A stretch of 64,000 nucleotides of DNA from Desulfovibrio desulfuricans (lineage in GTDB: Bacteria; Desulfobacterota; Desulfovibrionia; Desulfovibrionales; Desulfovibrionaceae): positions 2,938,001-3,002,000 of the forward strand of contig NZ_CP036295.1 in NCBI RefSeq assembly GCF_004801255.1, written 5' to 3'. Of the stretch, positions 20,994-30,712 are shown piece after piece. Each line of letters opens with the position of its first letter. Positions within the stretch are counted from its first letter, which is position 1. A model generated the notes under the pieces. It was not told where the DNA came from, did not search any database, and worked only from the letters and a program-made list of their open reading frames with translations. Position numbers and translations under genes: made by a program.

Positions 20994-21407
20994 ATGAACA
21001 CCCTGCAAAAAACAATGGAAAACTGGTTTACAGCAGTTGCTTATGCCGATGCCGGACAGCCCGGCTGGACGGACGACTTATGGACGGTCAGCGGCAAGGC
21101 ACAGAGTCCGGCGCTCAGGCAAACCCTGCAGTACGGCGCTGGCAGCATCATCATTTACGTGCTGGCGTTTTCCAACACCGACGCCTTTGCCGCCTTGTGC
21201 GCAAAGGGCGGGTTGTGGACGGCCCTGCCCATCGCCTCGGTACTGCTGCTCTCGTATGTGCACGGGCATTTTGCCGGTGCGCTCTGGGAGCTGTGCGGCA
21301 TCACCGGCGTGCAAAAGCAGGCCGCCAAGGCCGTTCAAAAGCCCGCCGTACGCAAGACGTCCGCGCCTGCGCCCAGGCTGGACGCCACAGCTGCGGCTCA
21401 CGGCTAG
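20994..21407 (+). CDS. Small membrane protein of unknown function upstream of TSUP permease
   Basis: This 137-residue protein has no family I recognise. It starts with an amphipathic segment (MNTLQKTMENWFTAVAYADAG), then two hydrophobic stretches at about 48-63 and 76-93, and ends in a positively charged Ala/Lys/Pro-rich tail. The ATG has GGAGG about 7 bases upstream. It sits directly behind a sigma-54 promoter and 75 bases before the TSUP gene, so it may be a partner or regulator of that transporter. Confidence 0.75.
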   Translation: MNTLQKTMENWFTAVAYADAGQPGWTDDLWTVSGKAQSPALRQTLQYGAGSIIIYVLAFSNTDAFAALCAKGGLWTALPIASVLLLSYVHGHFAGALWELCGITGVQKQAAKAVQKPAVRKTSAPAPRLDATAAAHG

Positions 21408-21423
21408 ACCCGTATTTTTTGCA

Positions 21424-21446
21424 GGGCCGGGCCGCGTGCCCGGCCC
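21424..21446 (+). other. GC hairpin between the small protein and TSUP genes
   Basis: GGGCCGGGC and GCCCGGCCC are perfect 9-base arms around a 5-base loop. There is no T-tract, so it is more likely a transcript-stability or processing element than a terminator. An 11-base palindrome GACATAATGTC follows 11 bases later, just before the TSUP ribosome site. Confidence 0.5.
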
Positions 21447-21482
21447 GCGCACGCCAGACATAATGTCCGTCGGAGGTAACCA

Positions 21483-22553
21483 ATGGATCTGCTCAGTCTT
21501 GACCCGTCGCAGTTTATAACACTCACGCCCGTATCCGTGGCCTTTTTGCTGGCCGTGGGGTTTGTGGGCGGGCTTGTGAGCGGTTTTATCGGCTCCGGCG
21601 GCGCTTTTATTCTCACACCGGGCATGATGGGCCTCGGCGTACCAGGCGCGGTGGCCGTGGCCAGCAACATGTGCCACAAATTCCCCAAGGCCATGGTGGG
21701 CGCCATCAAGCGTTACCGCTTTGGTCAGGTGGATATCAAGATGGGCATGGTCATTGCCGCCAGCGCAGGCGTGGGGGTGCAGATCGGCATACGCATCCAG
21801 CGTTTTGTTTTGGAAAACTGGGGGCAGGCAGGGTCCGACCTGTATGTCAGCGTTTCCTTTGTGGCAGTGCTGGTTGTGGTGGGCAGCTACATTCTCAAGG
21901 ACGCCCTGCGCTCCAGCCATGCGGGCCTGGAGGATGATGAAGCCACGCCGCCTCTGGCCAAAAAACTGCAATCCATCAATCTGCCGCCCATGATGTCGTT
22001 TCCCAAGTCCGGCCTGCGCATCTCGCTGTGGTTTACGCTGCCCGTGGGCATCGCCACCGGCATGCTGGCCGCCACCATTGCCGTGGGCGGATTTGTGGGC
22101 GTGCCGGGGCTCATCTACGTCATCGGCGTACCGGGGCTGATCGCCTCCGGCACCGAGCTTGTAACCGCCTTTGCCATGGGCCTGTGCGGCTCGGTCAACT
22201 GGGCCATGCACGGCATGATAGACATCCGCCTGGTTTTCATCATCCTGGCCGGATCCCTGCTGGGCGTGCAGCTGGGAGCCATCGGCACCACCTACGTCAA
22301 GCCGATCATGATCAAATACGTCATGGCGGCCATCATGCTCATCGTGGCGGGCAGCCGCATCGTCGCCCTGCCGGGCTACCTCACCGCCCTGGGGATTATC
22401 CAGATGGGGCCGGGCATGCTTTATATTTGCAAGGTGGTCAGTTTTGTGACCATGTGCGCCGGTCTGCTCGTGGGTGCAGGCATGATTCTTGGCGCCATGT
22501 GGCGCGGCCAGCAGCGCGCCCGCAAGGCTACGGCGCTGGGCAGCGCGGCCTAA
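21483..22553 (+). CDS. TSUP (TauE/SafE) family anion permease
   Basis: This 356-residue polytopic protein has about eight helices in two halves. GFVGGLVSGFIGSGGAFILTP at the N-terminus and VGGFVGVPGLIYVIGVPG in the second half are the paired signature of the family, which moves sulfite, sulfonates and related oxyanions. The substrate here is not readable. In sulfate reducers TSUP genes are known targets of TunR regulators, and a TunR-like gene lies 4.4 kb away, so molybdate or tungstate relevance is plausible. GGAGG lies about 6 bases before the ATG. A good terminator follows. Confidence 0.88.
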   Translation: MDLLSLDPSQFITLTPVSVAFLLAVGFVGGLVSGFIGSGGAFILTPGMMGLGVPGAVAVASNMCHKFPKAMVGAIKRYRFGQVDIKMGMVIAASAGVGVQIGIRIQRFVLENWGQAGSDLYVSVSFVAVLVVVGSYILKDALRSSHAGLEDDEATPPLAKKLQSINLPPMMSFPKSGLRISLWFTLPVGIATGMLAATIAVGGFVGVPGLIYVIGVPGLIASGTELVTAFAMGLCGSVNWAMHGMIDIRLVFIILAGSLLGVQLGAIGTTYVKPIMIKYVMAAIMLIVAGSRIVALPGYLTALGIIQMGPGMLYICKVVSFVTMCAGLLVGAGMILGAMWRGQQRARKATALGSAA

Positions 22554-22583
22554 CTAAATCTCTTCTCCTCAAACCCTATAGCC

Positions 22584-22620
22584 AAGGGGGGGGTGCATTG
22601 CGTCTGCACCCCCCTTTTTT
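22584..22620 (+). terminator. Intrinsic terminator after the TSUP gene
   Basis: A stem of AAGGGGGGGG-TGCA pairing with TGCA-CCCCCCTT closes on a short loop and runs into TTTTTT. It ends the operon starting at 20994. Confidence 0.85.
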
Positions 22621-22750
22621 ACGGTCAACCGCTGACTACCAAGCCGGAAAAAACCCATCGCCCATTGCATATTTTTCACATTCCTGTATTTATCCATAAT
22701 CGACACAAAGAACCATTGTCTTTTTTCGTCATGCACCCGCAGGAGGCGTC

Positions 22751-24361
22751 ATGCGCATGTTCACGCGCAGCCTCAAGGCGCAATTCATTGAGGCCTTCAC
22801 GCTGCTCATCCTGCTTTCCTCCTGTTTTCTTGCGGCCATAACTGGGCGCGAGGCCAGTAGCGAAGCCCGCTATGAACGCGGCCTACTTCTGACCAACCGC
22901 GTGCAGTCGCTGGCTAAGGCTCTTGACCAGTCCATGTGGTTTTGGATCAAGGAAGTGGACACCCTGCGGCATACCGTGGGCCTGCTCGGCCCGGACATGA
23001 ACAAAATTTCAGTGGCAATCAACCGCCTGCAGGACACCATGCCCACCTTTGCCTGGATCGGGCTCATGGACTCCAAGGGCTATGTTGTGTCCGCCACAGA
23101 CGGGGTGCTGCAAGGCACAGACCTTTCTATCTGCGCCATTTTTCGCCAGGGCAAAAACGGCCTGTTTGTGGGCGATGTGCGCAGGGCCAACCTGCTGGGA
23201 CAGCTGCTGCCCCACCCGGAGGGTATCCCCCTCAAGTTCGTGGACATAAGCATGCCCATTGGCCAAGGCGAACTTAAGGACTGGGTTATTGTAGCCCATC
23301 TCAGCTGGACCTGGGCCAGAGAGGTGGAGGAATTTATCCTGTCCGGCGAGGGCTCGGACACAAACACAAAAATCACGGTCCTCAGCGAGGACGGAATCCC
23401 CATCCTTGGCGGCGACAGCACTACGGAACCGCTGGCCCTGCCTCTGCTGCAACAGCTGGAGAACTCCCCTTCGGCATGGGCGGTAGAGCCGTGGCCCGAT
23501 GGCACTTCCTACCTGACCGCCGCTGTAAGATGCAGCGGTTTCAAGGATTATGACGGTCTTCAGTGGAGCGTGGTGGCCCAGCAATCGCTTGAAGCCGCCT
23601 ACGCACCCGTGCGCAGGCTTGTAACCCGTATTCTGGTGGCAGGGCTGGCGCTGGCCGTGCTGTTTGCGCTGGTTGCCAGCTACATTGCCCAGCGGGTCAT
23701 TGCGCCGCTCAAAGCCCTGAGCGTTGCGGCCGACAAGCTGAGCAAGGGCGAACGAGTGTCCATCCCGCGCAAGCAGGACATACGAGAAATCGAAGTGCTT
23801 TCCACATCGTTGTCGACCCTGGTTGACAACCTCACCCGCACGGAAAAAGACCGCAACCGCATACAGCATACTGCGGAACGCGACGCCCTCACCGGCCTGC
23901 TCAACCGGCACGGGCTTGCTGCGCGCATTGAAGAGGCCATGCCTGATCTGCAGCAGCATCATGGTATTGTTGAACTGTTGTATATGGATCTTGACGGCTT
24001 CAAGCCGGTCAACGACACCTACGGGCATCATGTGGGCGACTCGGTGCTGACCATTCTGGGGCAGCGCCTCTCGGGCTGTCTGCGCAAGGACGACGTGCTT
24101 GTGCGCCTTGGCGGCGATGAATTTTTGGCGCTGCTGAGCCACCGTAACGGAACGCCCGACATATTGCGCACAGTACGGCGCATCCGCGAGACAGTAGGCG
24201 CGCCCATCTCTACCGAGGGGCTGCTGCTGCACATCGACATCAGCATTGGGCACGCCACATGGCACTGCACGCAGGAATCTGTTGAAGACGCCCTGAAAAG
24301 GGCCGACGGGGCGCTGTACATGGCCAAGAAAACCGCAAAAGGCCCTTCAGACGCGCCCTGA
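22751..24361 (+). CDS. Membrane diguanylate cyclase (Cache-HAMP-GGDEF)
   Basis: This 536-residue protein should make cyclic di-GMP. A membrane helix spans about 12-30, a periplasmic Cache-like sensor domain extends to about 285, a second helix lies near 293-315, then HAMP, and a GGDEF domain from about 375. The active-site loop reads RLGGDEF. RKDD lies five residues before GGDEF and forms the RxxD inhibitory site, so product feedback is likely. GGAGG precedes the ATG. No EAL domain is present. The neighbours give no clear signal. Confidence 0.93.
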   Translation: MRMFTRSLKAQFIEAFTLLILLSSCFLAAITGREASSEARYERGLLLTNRVQSLAKALDQSMWFWIKEVDTLRHTVGLLGPDMNKISVAINRLQDTMPTFAWIGLMDSKGYVVSATDGVLQGTDLSICAIFRQGKNGLFVGDVRRANLLGQLLPHPEGIPLKFVDISMPIGQGELKDWVIVAHLSWTWAREVEEFILSGEGSDTNTKITVLSEDGIPILGGDSTTEPLALPLLQQLENSPSAWAVEPWPDGTSYLTAAVRCSGFKDYDGLQWSVVAQQSLEAAYAPVRRLVTRILVAGLALAVLFALVASYIAQRVIAPLKALSVAADKLSKGERVSIPRKQDIREIEVLSTSLSTLVDNLTRTEKDRNRIQHTAERDALTGLLNRHGLAARIEEAMPDLQQHHGIVELLYMDLDGFKPVNDTYGHHVGDSVLTILGQRLSGCLRKDDVLVRLGGDEFLALLSHRNGTPDILRTVRRIRETVGAPISTEGLLLHIDISIGHATWHCTQESVEDALKRADGALYMAKKTAKGPSDAP

Positions 24362-24508
24362 CCAGCCCGCGTCATGCGGTGCACGCAGGCGGGATTCTGC
24401 CGCGCCTGTCAATGTCAGCCCGTGTGCGGACACCCTCCAAGGCAATAGCAGAATACCCCCACTCCTTGCCAGACCTTGCACCACTGATCGCTGCCCGGCA
24501 AAAACGGC

Positions 24509-25267
24509 TCAGGCTTCTGCCTGCCCGCCCTGCTCCTGCAGGTAGCGCAGGCACTTGCCCGCAGTGGCAAAACCGCTGCGCAGCCCGGCATAGTCGGCAA
24601 CCGTCCGGGCGCCGCCCTTGTCGTACAGCACAAGCCCCCCGGCAAAGGTATCCACATCGTCCGGGTCGTGGCTGATAATCACCGCAGGGATGGTCAGGTC
24701 GCTGATAAGTTCAAGCAGTTCTTGGCGCAGCCGCTCGCGCAGCAAAGGATCAAGGGCCGAAAAAGGCTCGTCGAGCAACAGCAGCAGAGGGTCGGCGTTG
24801 AGCGCCCTGGCCAGCGCTGCGCGTTGCCGCTGACCGCCCGAAATCTGCGAGGGCAGGTGCGCGGCCAGATGCCCTATGCCCAGCCTCTCCAACATGGCCT
24901 GCGCCTTGTGGCGCTCGTCTCCGCACACTCGCCAGGGCCAGCAGCCGGTGCGGGGGTAAGCGACATTCTGCAGCAGGTTTAAATGCGGAAACAGCGCGTA
25001 ATCCTGAAACATGTAGCCGATGCGCCTTTTTTGCACAGAGACGGAGACGTTTTGCGCACTGTCGTACAGCGTGCAGCCGCCCACGCGGATGTACCCCGCA
25101 TCGGGGCGGATCAGACCCGCCAGACACTGCATGGTCAGGGACTTGCCGGAGCCGGAAGGCCCGAAAAGCACGGCGCACTTGTGCTCGTCGCCAATGTCGT
25201 AGCGCACGTCGAGGGTGAACGGCGTTACCCCGTTACGGAACTTTTTTTCCAGACGCAACGAGATCAT
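24509..25267 (-). CDS. modC: Molybdate/tungstate ABC transporter ATPase ModC
   Basis: This 252-residue ATPase energises oxyanion uptake. Walker A is GPSGSGKS, the signature is SGGQRQRAALARAL, and Walker B is LLLLDEPFSALDP. It is shorter than E. coli ModC because the C-terminal TOBE (Mop) domain is missing. In this cell metal-sensing TOBE domains occur in the divergent TunR-like protein instead. The ATG at 25267 overlaps the modB stop codon (ATGA), giving translational coupling. Confidence 0.93.
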   Translation of the reverse strand: MISLRLEKKFRNGVTPFTLDVRYDIGDEHKCAVLFGPSGSGKSLTMQCLAGLIRPDAGYIRVGGCTLYDSAQNVSVSVQKRRIGYMFQDYALFPHLNLLQNVAYPRTGCWPWRVCGDERHKAQAMLERLGIGHLAAHLPSQISGGQRQRAALARALNADPLLLLLDEPFSALDPLLRERLRQELLELISDLTIPAVIISHDPDDVDTFAGGLVLYDKGGARTVADYAGLRSGFATAGKCLRYLQEQGGQAEA

Positions 25268-25950
25268 CAGCGCCGCCTCTTGAGTTTTACAAGCAGCTCG
25301 GCCGCCATCAGCAGGCCCACGCACACGGCGGAGGTAACCGCCACAAGCCACGAGGCCTGAAGGTCGTTGCCCGCCTGAAAGGCGTCGTAAATGGCCAGGG
25401 CCAGCGTCTGCGTCTTGCCAGGGATATTGCCCGCTATCATCAGCGTTGCGCCAAATTCGCCCATGCCGCGCGCAAAGGCCAGCATTATGCCGGCAAAAAT
25501 GCCCTTCCAGGCCAGCGGCAGCGAGACGCTTATGAACACCCGCCATTCCGACGCGCCCAGCGTGCGGGCTGCATCCTCCAGGTGTTTGTCCACCTGTTCA
25601 AGCGCGGCGCGCGCCGATTTGTAGATGAGCGGAAACACCACCACCGTGGCCGCCACCACGGCTCCCTGCCACGAAAATATCAGGTTGATGCCAAGCTCAG
25701 CCAGCCCCGGCCCCAGCACGCCGCGCCGCCCCACCAGCAGTATGAGGTAATACCCCAGCACTGTGGGGGGCATCACCAGAGGCAACGAGCATAGAGCGTC
25801 AAGCAGGGCTGGCATGGGGCCCCTTTTGCGGGCCAGCCGCCAGGCCGCCAGCGTCGCCACGATGAAGGAGATGGCCGTTGCCGCACCGGCAACGCGCAAC
25901 GAAAGCTCCAGGGGGCTCCAGATAAACGCAACATCAAAATCCATATCCAT
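25267..25950 (-). CDS. modB: Molybdate/tungstate ABC transporter permease ModB
   Basis: This 227-residue permease has about five membrane helices. The EAA loop that docks ModC reads AARTLGASEWRVFISVSLPLA, and FARGMGEFGATLMIAGNIPG is the ModB hallmark. GGGGGG precedes the ATG at 25950. It overlaps modC. A 129-base gap with a hairpin separates it from modA, so modBC may have a promoter of its own. Confidence 0.94.
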   Translation of the reverse strand: MDMDFDVAFIWSPLELSLRVAGAATAISFIVATLAAWRLARKRGPMPALLDALCSLPLVMPPTVLGYYLILLVGRRGVLGPGLAELGINLIFSWQGAVVAATVVVFPLIYKSARAALEQVDKHLEDAARTLGASEWRVFISVSLPLAWKGIFAGIMLAFARGMGEFGATLMIAGNIPGKTQTLALAIYDAFQAGNDLQASWLVAVTSAVCVGLLMAAELLVKLKRRR

Positions 25951-25988
25951 CCCCCCTGCCGACTGACGCCTCGCTTCTGCAAAATCCA

Positions 25989-26026
25989 GGCGGTTGCCGT
26001 CTCTGCCAAAACGGCAACCGCCTTTT
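25989..26026 (+). terminator. Strong hairpin between modA and modB
   Basis: GGCGGTTGCCGT (25989-26000) and ACGGCAACCGCC (26011-26022) form a perfect 12-base stem, followed by TTTT on the plus strand. On the minus strand, in which mod is transcribed, the T-tract lies before the stem. There it would act as a stability or attenuation element between modA and modBC rather than a classic terminator. A second weaker hairpin (CACTCG/CGAGTG) lies at 26042-26064. Confidence 0.6.
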
Positions 26027-26079
26027 AATTCACGCCCGCTCCACTCGTCCTTTTGGGGCGAGTGCCGGGCCAGCCCAGG

Positions 26080-26847
26080 TTACGGCTTGGAAAAACCGTA
26101 CTTGGCAAGCACTGCCTGCCCCTCGGGGGACAGCACAAAGTTCAAAAATTCCTGCCCCATCTTGGCGTCCTTGCCGGTGGTTGCCACAGCAATGGGGTAG
26201 CTCACGGGGTCGTGGCCTTCAACTATCATAACCACGTCCACCTTGTCGGCAAGCTGCTTGGCGTCGGTACGGTACACAAAACCGGCGTCGACCTCGCCGC
26301 GCGCCACATAGTCCAGCACCTGCCGCACGCTGTTGCCGAGGATAAGCTGGGGCTGCACGCCCTCCCAGAGTTTGGCCGTATTGAGCGCATCCTTGGTGTA
26401 GCGCCCGGCGGGCACTGAATCGGGGTTGCCGGTGGCAATGCGCTTGTAGGCCTTGATGTCCTCAAGCTTGGCCGGTTTTTTGGCCCCGGCGGGCACGATG
26501 AGCACCAGATCGTTGAGGGCAAAGTTTTTGCGGGTAGCAGGGTCGACAACCTTGGCGGCCACTGCCTTATCCATGGTGGCCTGGTCGGCGGAGGCAAAAA
26601 CGTCCACCGGCGCGCCTTCCTGAATCTGCTTGAGCAGCGGGTTGGAAGCCGCATAATTTGTGTTCACCGTCAGCCCGGCGTGCTTTTTTTCAAACAGGCC
26701 CTTGATCTCGGTAAAGGCGTTGGTGAGGCTGGCAGCTGCGGAAACGGTCATTTCCGCAGCCTGGACAGGAAGGCTGAACAGGGTCGCGCAGGCCAGTGCC
26801 AGTACCATGCGGCCCAATGCCCCACGAGCATATGCAGTCGTTTTCAT
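26080..26847 (-). CDS. modA: Molybdate/tungstate-binding periplasmic protein ModA
   Basis: This 255-residue solute-binding protein has a signal peptide (cleavage near AQA/AEM, about residue 31). The mature start MTVSAAASLTNAFTEI and later YAASNPLLKQI, VFASADQATMDKA and VARGEVDAGFVYRTDA are typical of ModA. It delivers molybdate or tungstate to ModBC. GGAGG lies about 6 bases before the ATG. It is divergent from the TunR-like regulator gene, and the shared 121-base promoter has paired inverted motifs. Confidence 0.95.
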   Translation of the reverse strand: MKTTAYARGALGRMVLALACATLFSLPVQAAEMTVSAAASLTNAFTEIKGLFEKKHAGLTVNTNYAASNPLLKQIQEGAPVDVFASADQATMDKAVAAKVVDPATRKNFALNDLVLIVPAGAKKPAKLEDIKAYKRIATGNPDSVPAGRYTKDALNTAKLWEGVQPQLILGNSVRQVLDYVARGEVDAGFVYRTDAKQLADKVDVVMIVEGHDPVSYPIAVATTGKDAKMGQEFLNFVLSPEGQAVLAKYGFSKP

Positions 26848-26875
26848 GAAGTTCCTCCGTGCGCCAGAAGCGCTG

Positions 26876-26955
26876 TTTGTACGTTCACAGTACAGAAGCC
26901 GCCCATGCGAGCAATGCAGTCGCGTTTTTTTGTAAAACCGTGAACACTGTACAAC
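26876..26955. promoter_or_regulatory. Candidate TunR operator pair in the modA-tunR promoter
   Basis: GTTCAC (26883-26888) and GTGAAC (26940-26945) are inverted, and each is flanked by GTAC words. The first lies inside TGTAC-N7-GTACA (26878-26894), and the second is followed by TGTACAA (26948-26954). The symmetric placement between divergent modA and regulator genes suggests binding by the regulator. I do not recall the published TunR motif well enough to score it. Confidence 0.55.
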
Positions 26956-26968
26956 AAAGGAGTTTTAT

Positions 26969-28126
26969 TTGTATAAGATCAGAAAACTGACGGGAAGAAG
27001 CATGGAAAAAAACAAAAACCGTGAGGAAATGGCCGCGCTTTTGCGCTCGCTCTCTTCTGCAGACAGAGCATGGCTGCGTCAGCGGCTTATGCGCCGCGAC
27101 TCGGCGGCGCTGCTGCAGGACACAGGGCGCATCAGCCCGCGCGAGCTTCTGGCCGCAGAAACATGGCTGTGGGAGCGGGCCAGCGCCGCCCGCGGCCCGC
27201 GCGAAAAACGCCCTCGCCTGCGCATGTGGCTCATCTTCATGCTGCTGCGCTATGCGGCCCTGCGGCTTGTGGAAATTTTTGACATCATGCCCTCGCATCT
27301 CGATTTCCAGGAGGGCGTCATCCACGTACCCGGCACCAATGACAATCCCGGACGCGAGGTTCCTCTGCCGCTTACCATCAGCCGCCGCCTCAAACGGGTG
27401 CTTGAAGACCCGACGCTGTTTCCCGAAACGCGCGAGCTTATGCGCTGCGACGCGAGCTACGTACGCCGCTGCCTGCAGCAGGTAGGCGCGGCCTGCGGCC
27501 TGCCCAAGGGTCTGCTGAGCGCGCGTGCGCTACGTCACACCCGCGCCCTCGAGCTGGGTCGGCAGGGGCTGCCGCTGCCGGTGGTGGATATTTTTTTGGG
27601 CAGGCGCTCGGCGCCGGGCCAGAGCGGCATTGTCCGCTGCGACCCGCAGGAGGCCAAGCGCCTGCTGCGCGAACAATTACAAAGGGAGCGACCCATGAAA
27701 ACCAGTGCCCGAAATGTTTTTCAGGGACGCATCACCTCATTGCGCCAAAGCGGCCTGCTGGTGGAGGTAGTACTGCGCACCGCAGGCGGATTGCGCGTTT
27801 CTTCGCTTATTACGGACGAAAGCTACAAAACCCTGGGTCTCAATGAGGGCAAACTGGTTAATGCCAGCATCAAGGCCCCCTGGGTGCTGGTGCAGGCCGG
27901 GGAGATGTCGCCCAAAAGCTCGCCCCCGGCGGAAAACTGCTTTACCGGCGTGGTCGAGCGCGTGCGCGAAGACGAAATGGTGGCCGAAATTCTGGTGGCT
28001 CTGGGCGAAGGCAGTCAGGTGTGCGCCCTGCGCAACCGTGGGCCCGAAAACCCCATCAACCTGACCGCCGGGCAGACGGTTACGGTATTTTTCAAGGCTT
28101 TTTCCGTTATTCTTACCGTGGACTAG
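26969..28126 (+). CDS. tunR: TunR-like tungstate/molybdate regulator: inactive recombinase-fold domain plus two TOBE domains
   Basis: This is a 385-residue fusion. Residues about 15-240 resemble the tyrosine-recombinase catalytic fold (ALRLVEIF around Arg99; ALRHTRALELG around Arg189). The catalytic set is broken: the HxxR His position is Arg186, the LGH His is Arg212, and the nucleophilic Tyr position reads V222 in SGIVRCD. Two TOBE/Mop oxyanion-binding domains follow (about 247-310 and 316-385; SARNVFQGRI). This is the layout of TunR, described as activating modABC and repressing TSUP genes in sulfate reducers. A TTG start at 26969 has AAAGGAG; ATG 27002 is the alternative. Confidence 0.85.
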   Translation: MYKIRKLTGRSMEKNKNREEMAALLRSLSSADRAWLRQRLMRRDSAALLQDTGRISPRELLAAETWLWERASAARGPREKRPRLRMWLIFMLLRYAALRLVEIFDIMPSHLDFQEGVIHVPGTNDNPGREVPLPLTISRRLKRVLEDPTLFPETRELMRCDASYVRRCLQQVGAACGLPKGLLSARALRHTRALELGRQGLPLPVVDIFLGRRSAPGQSGIVRCDPQEAKRLLREQLQRERPMKTSARNVFQGRITSLRQSGLLVEVVLRTAGGLRVSSLITDESYKTLGLNEGKLVNASIKAPWVLVQAGEMSPKSSPPAENCFTGVVERVREDEMVAEILVALGEGSQVCALRNRGPENPINLTAGQTVTVFFKAFSVILTVD

Positions 28127-28154
28127 GCCCCGCAGGGGCTACCAGATGCACGGC

Positions 28155-28197
28155 AAAAAGCCGCGCCGATCGCAAATACGGATCGGCGCGGCTTTTT
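28155..28197. terminator. Bidirectional terminator after tunR
   Basis: AAAAAGCCGCGCCGATC (28155-28171) and its exact complement (28181-28197) form a 17-base stem with a 9-base loop. An A-tract leads in and a T-tract leads out, so it works in both directions. It lies 28 bases past the tunR stop. Confidence 0.92.
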
Positions 28198-28199
28198 GC

Positions 28200-28484
28200 A
28201 TGGTTGCCCTGTCAGCGTAATTTTTGACCACGCGGAGCCCTCCCAGCGAGGTTCAGGCCCAGCGGGCACGGTTTGCTCCATAAACAGCGGCAATAACCTC
28301 AATGGCCCGTGCGATGTCCGGGAGCCCGCCCCACTGCAGGTTGTCAGCCGCAGATGATCATTGCCCATACCCCTGACCAGCAGGCCCAGAGGCGCGAGCT
28401 GCTGCCCGAACCACCCAGACGGCATGCCCGAAGCGCTTATGCCAAACATGACGATATTGGTCTGCGCTGGCGTCAGCTAACTCG
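28200..28484. other. Intergenic region, no supported gene
   Basis: This 285-base stretch follows the terminator and precedes the stop of the convergent radical SAM gene. A minus-strand frame (28123-28449) crosses it and the terminator, so it is not credible. I see no RNA or repeat. Confidence 0.4.
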
Positions 28485-29432
28485 TCATGGGCCGCCAGCG
28501 CCCAAAAAGACCGCCGGACACGCCACAGGGCAATCACAGGCCTTGCCCTGCCACAAATCCCGCGCGCCCAACGCCCGGCGCAAATCGCCCAGCAGGCCGC
28601 GCTTGTCGCTGGCCCAGGCCGGGGCAAGCAGCTCGCGGGGGGCGGGGTCGCTTTGCAGGCGATGGATGACGATGTTTGAGGGAATACACGGCAGGGCGGC
28701 GCAGAGCATATCCACATACTCGTCGCGCCAGAGGGGGTGGTACTGCCCGGAGGCGTAAAGCCCGGCCAGCGCAGTGCCCCTGGGAACGTACACATTGTGC
28801 AGCTTGAGACCGCGTATGGGCAGGGAAAGCGCCCAGTCGACGCTCTGCATGAAATGGCGCTCGTCTTCGCCGGGCAGCCCGACCATCAGGTGGGCGCATA
28901 CGGCTATGCCGCGCTCGGCAGCCATGCGGACAGATTTTTCTGACGCGGATGCATTGTGTCCACGGTTTATGAGGGTTAGGGTTGCGTTATGGACGGTTTG
29001 CAGGCCCAGCTCCAGCCACAGGTCGCAGTCAAGAGCCGCAAGCAGATCAAGCTTTGGGGCATCCAGACAGTCGGGGCGGGTTGCCACGGCCACGCCAAAG
29101 CAGTCGGGCAGGCCGCGCGCGGTCTGGAGCAGTTGTTGCAAGCGTTTCTGTGGGCCATAGGTATTAGAGAAAGATTGCAGATACGCAATAAAGCGCGTAT
29201 TGGGGTCGTCCCGCAGATAAACGGCACGCTTGGCATTCCACTGCTGCAACAGGGAATCGCCCAGTTTTGCACGCCCGGAGCCCGAACCGTCGGCATTGCA
29301 AAACGTGCAGCCAGAACGCGAAATCGTGCCGTCGCGGTTGGGGCAGGAAGCCCCGGCATCAAGTGGAATTTTTTGCACCCGGCAGCCGTACAGATGATTA
29401 TAATGTGCGGCCAGAGTATGCCAACGCTGCAT
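28485..29432 (-). CDS. Radical SAM protein of the TIGR01212/YhcC family
   Basis: This 315-residue protein has the variant cluster motif CPNRDGT...GCTFC, giving C30-x11-C42-x2-C45, as in the YhcC-like family. FIAYLQSFSNTYGP, WLELGLQTVHNATL, HLMVGLPGEDE and LKLHNVYVPRGT are family landmarks. The reaction is not known for most members. The C-terminal end (CDCPVACPAV) has further cysteines. It is a single gene between tunR and mreB. Confidence 0.9.
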   Translation of the reverse strand: MQRWHTLAAHYNHLYGCRVQKIPLDAGASCPNRDGTISRSGCTFCNADGSGSGRAKLGDSLLQQWNAKRAVYLRDDPNTRFIAYLQSFSNTYGPQKRLQQLLQTARGLPDCFGVAVATRPDCLDAPKLDLLAALDCDLWLELGLQTVHNATLTLINRGHNASASEKSVRMAAERGIAVCAHLMVGLPGEDERHFMQSVDWALSLPIRGLKLHNVYVPRGTALAGLYASGQYHPLWRDEYVDMLCAALPCIPSNIVIHRLQSDPAPRELLAPAWASDKRGLLGDLRRALGARDLWQGKACDCPVACPAVFLGAGGP

Positions 29433-29628
29433 GTTTACATGCCTTGGGGGCTTATATCCGCGCCTGCGGACGGGACAAATATTTTAACCCTGCGTCCACC
29501 GTCTTGACTTCATGCCGGTTTTAGCAGAACAGTTTTCAGCCTGACGTTACCAATTCCAACAGCGCCCCCGCTCCAGGCCTCTTCGCCTCGCCGGGCGTGG
29601 ATGCTGTTTCAACATGACGGTAAGGTAG

Positions 29629-30699
<1,071 letters not shown>

Positions 30700-30712
30700 A
30701 ACCGACTGTCCT

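Noticed and set aside
26969..28126. Active integrase marking a mobile element
   Set aside because: The catalytic Tyr and two catalytic His positions are replaced, TOBE domains are fused, and no attachment-site repeats or cargo boundaries were seen.
28123..28449. Minus-strand frame of 108 codons after tunR
   Set aside because: It runs through the strong bidirectional terminator and shows no family-like sequence or ribosome site.
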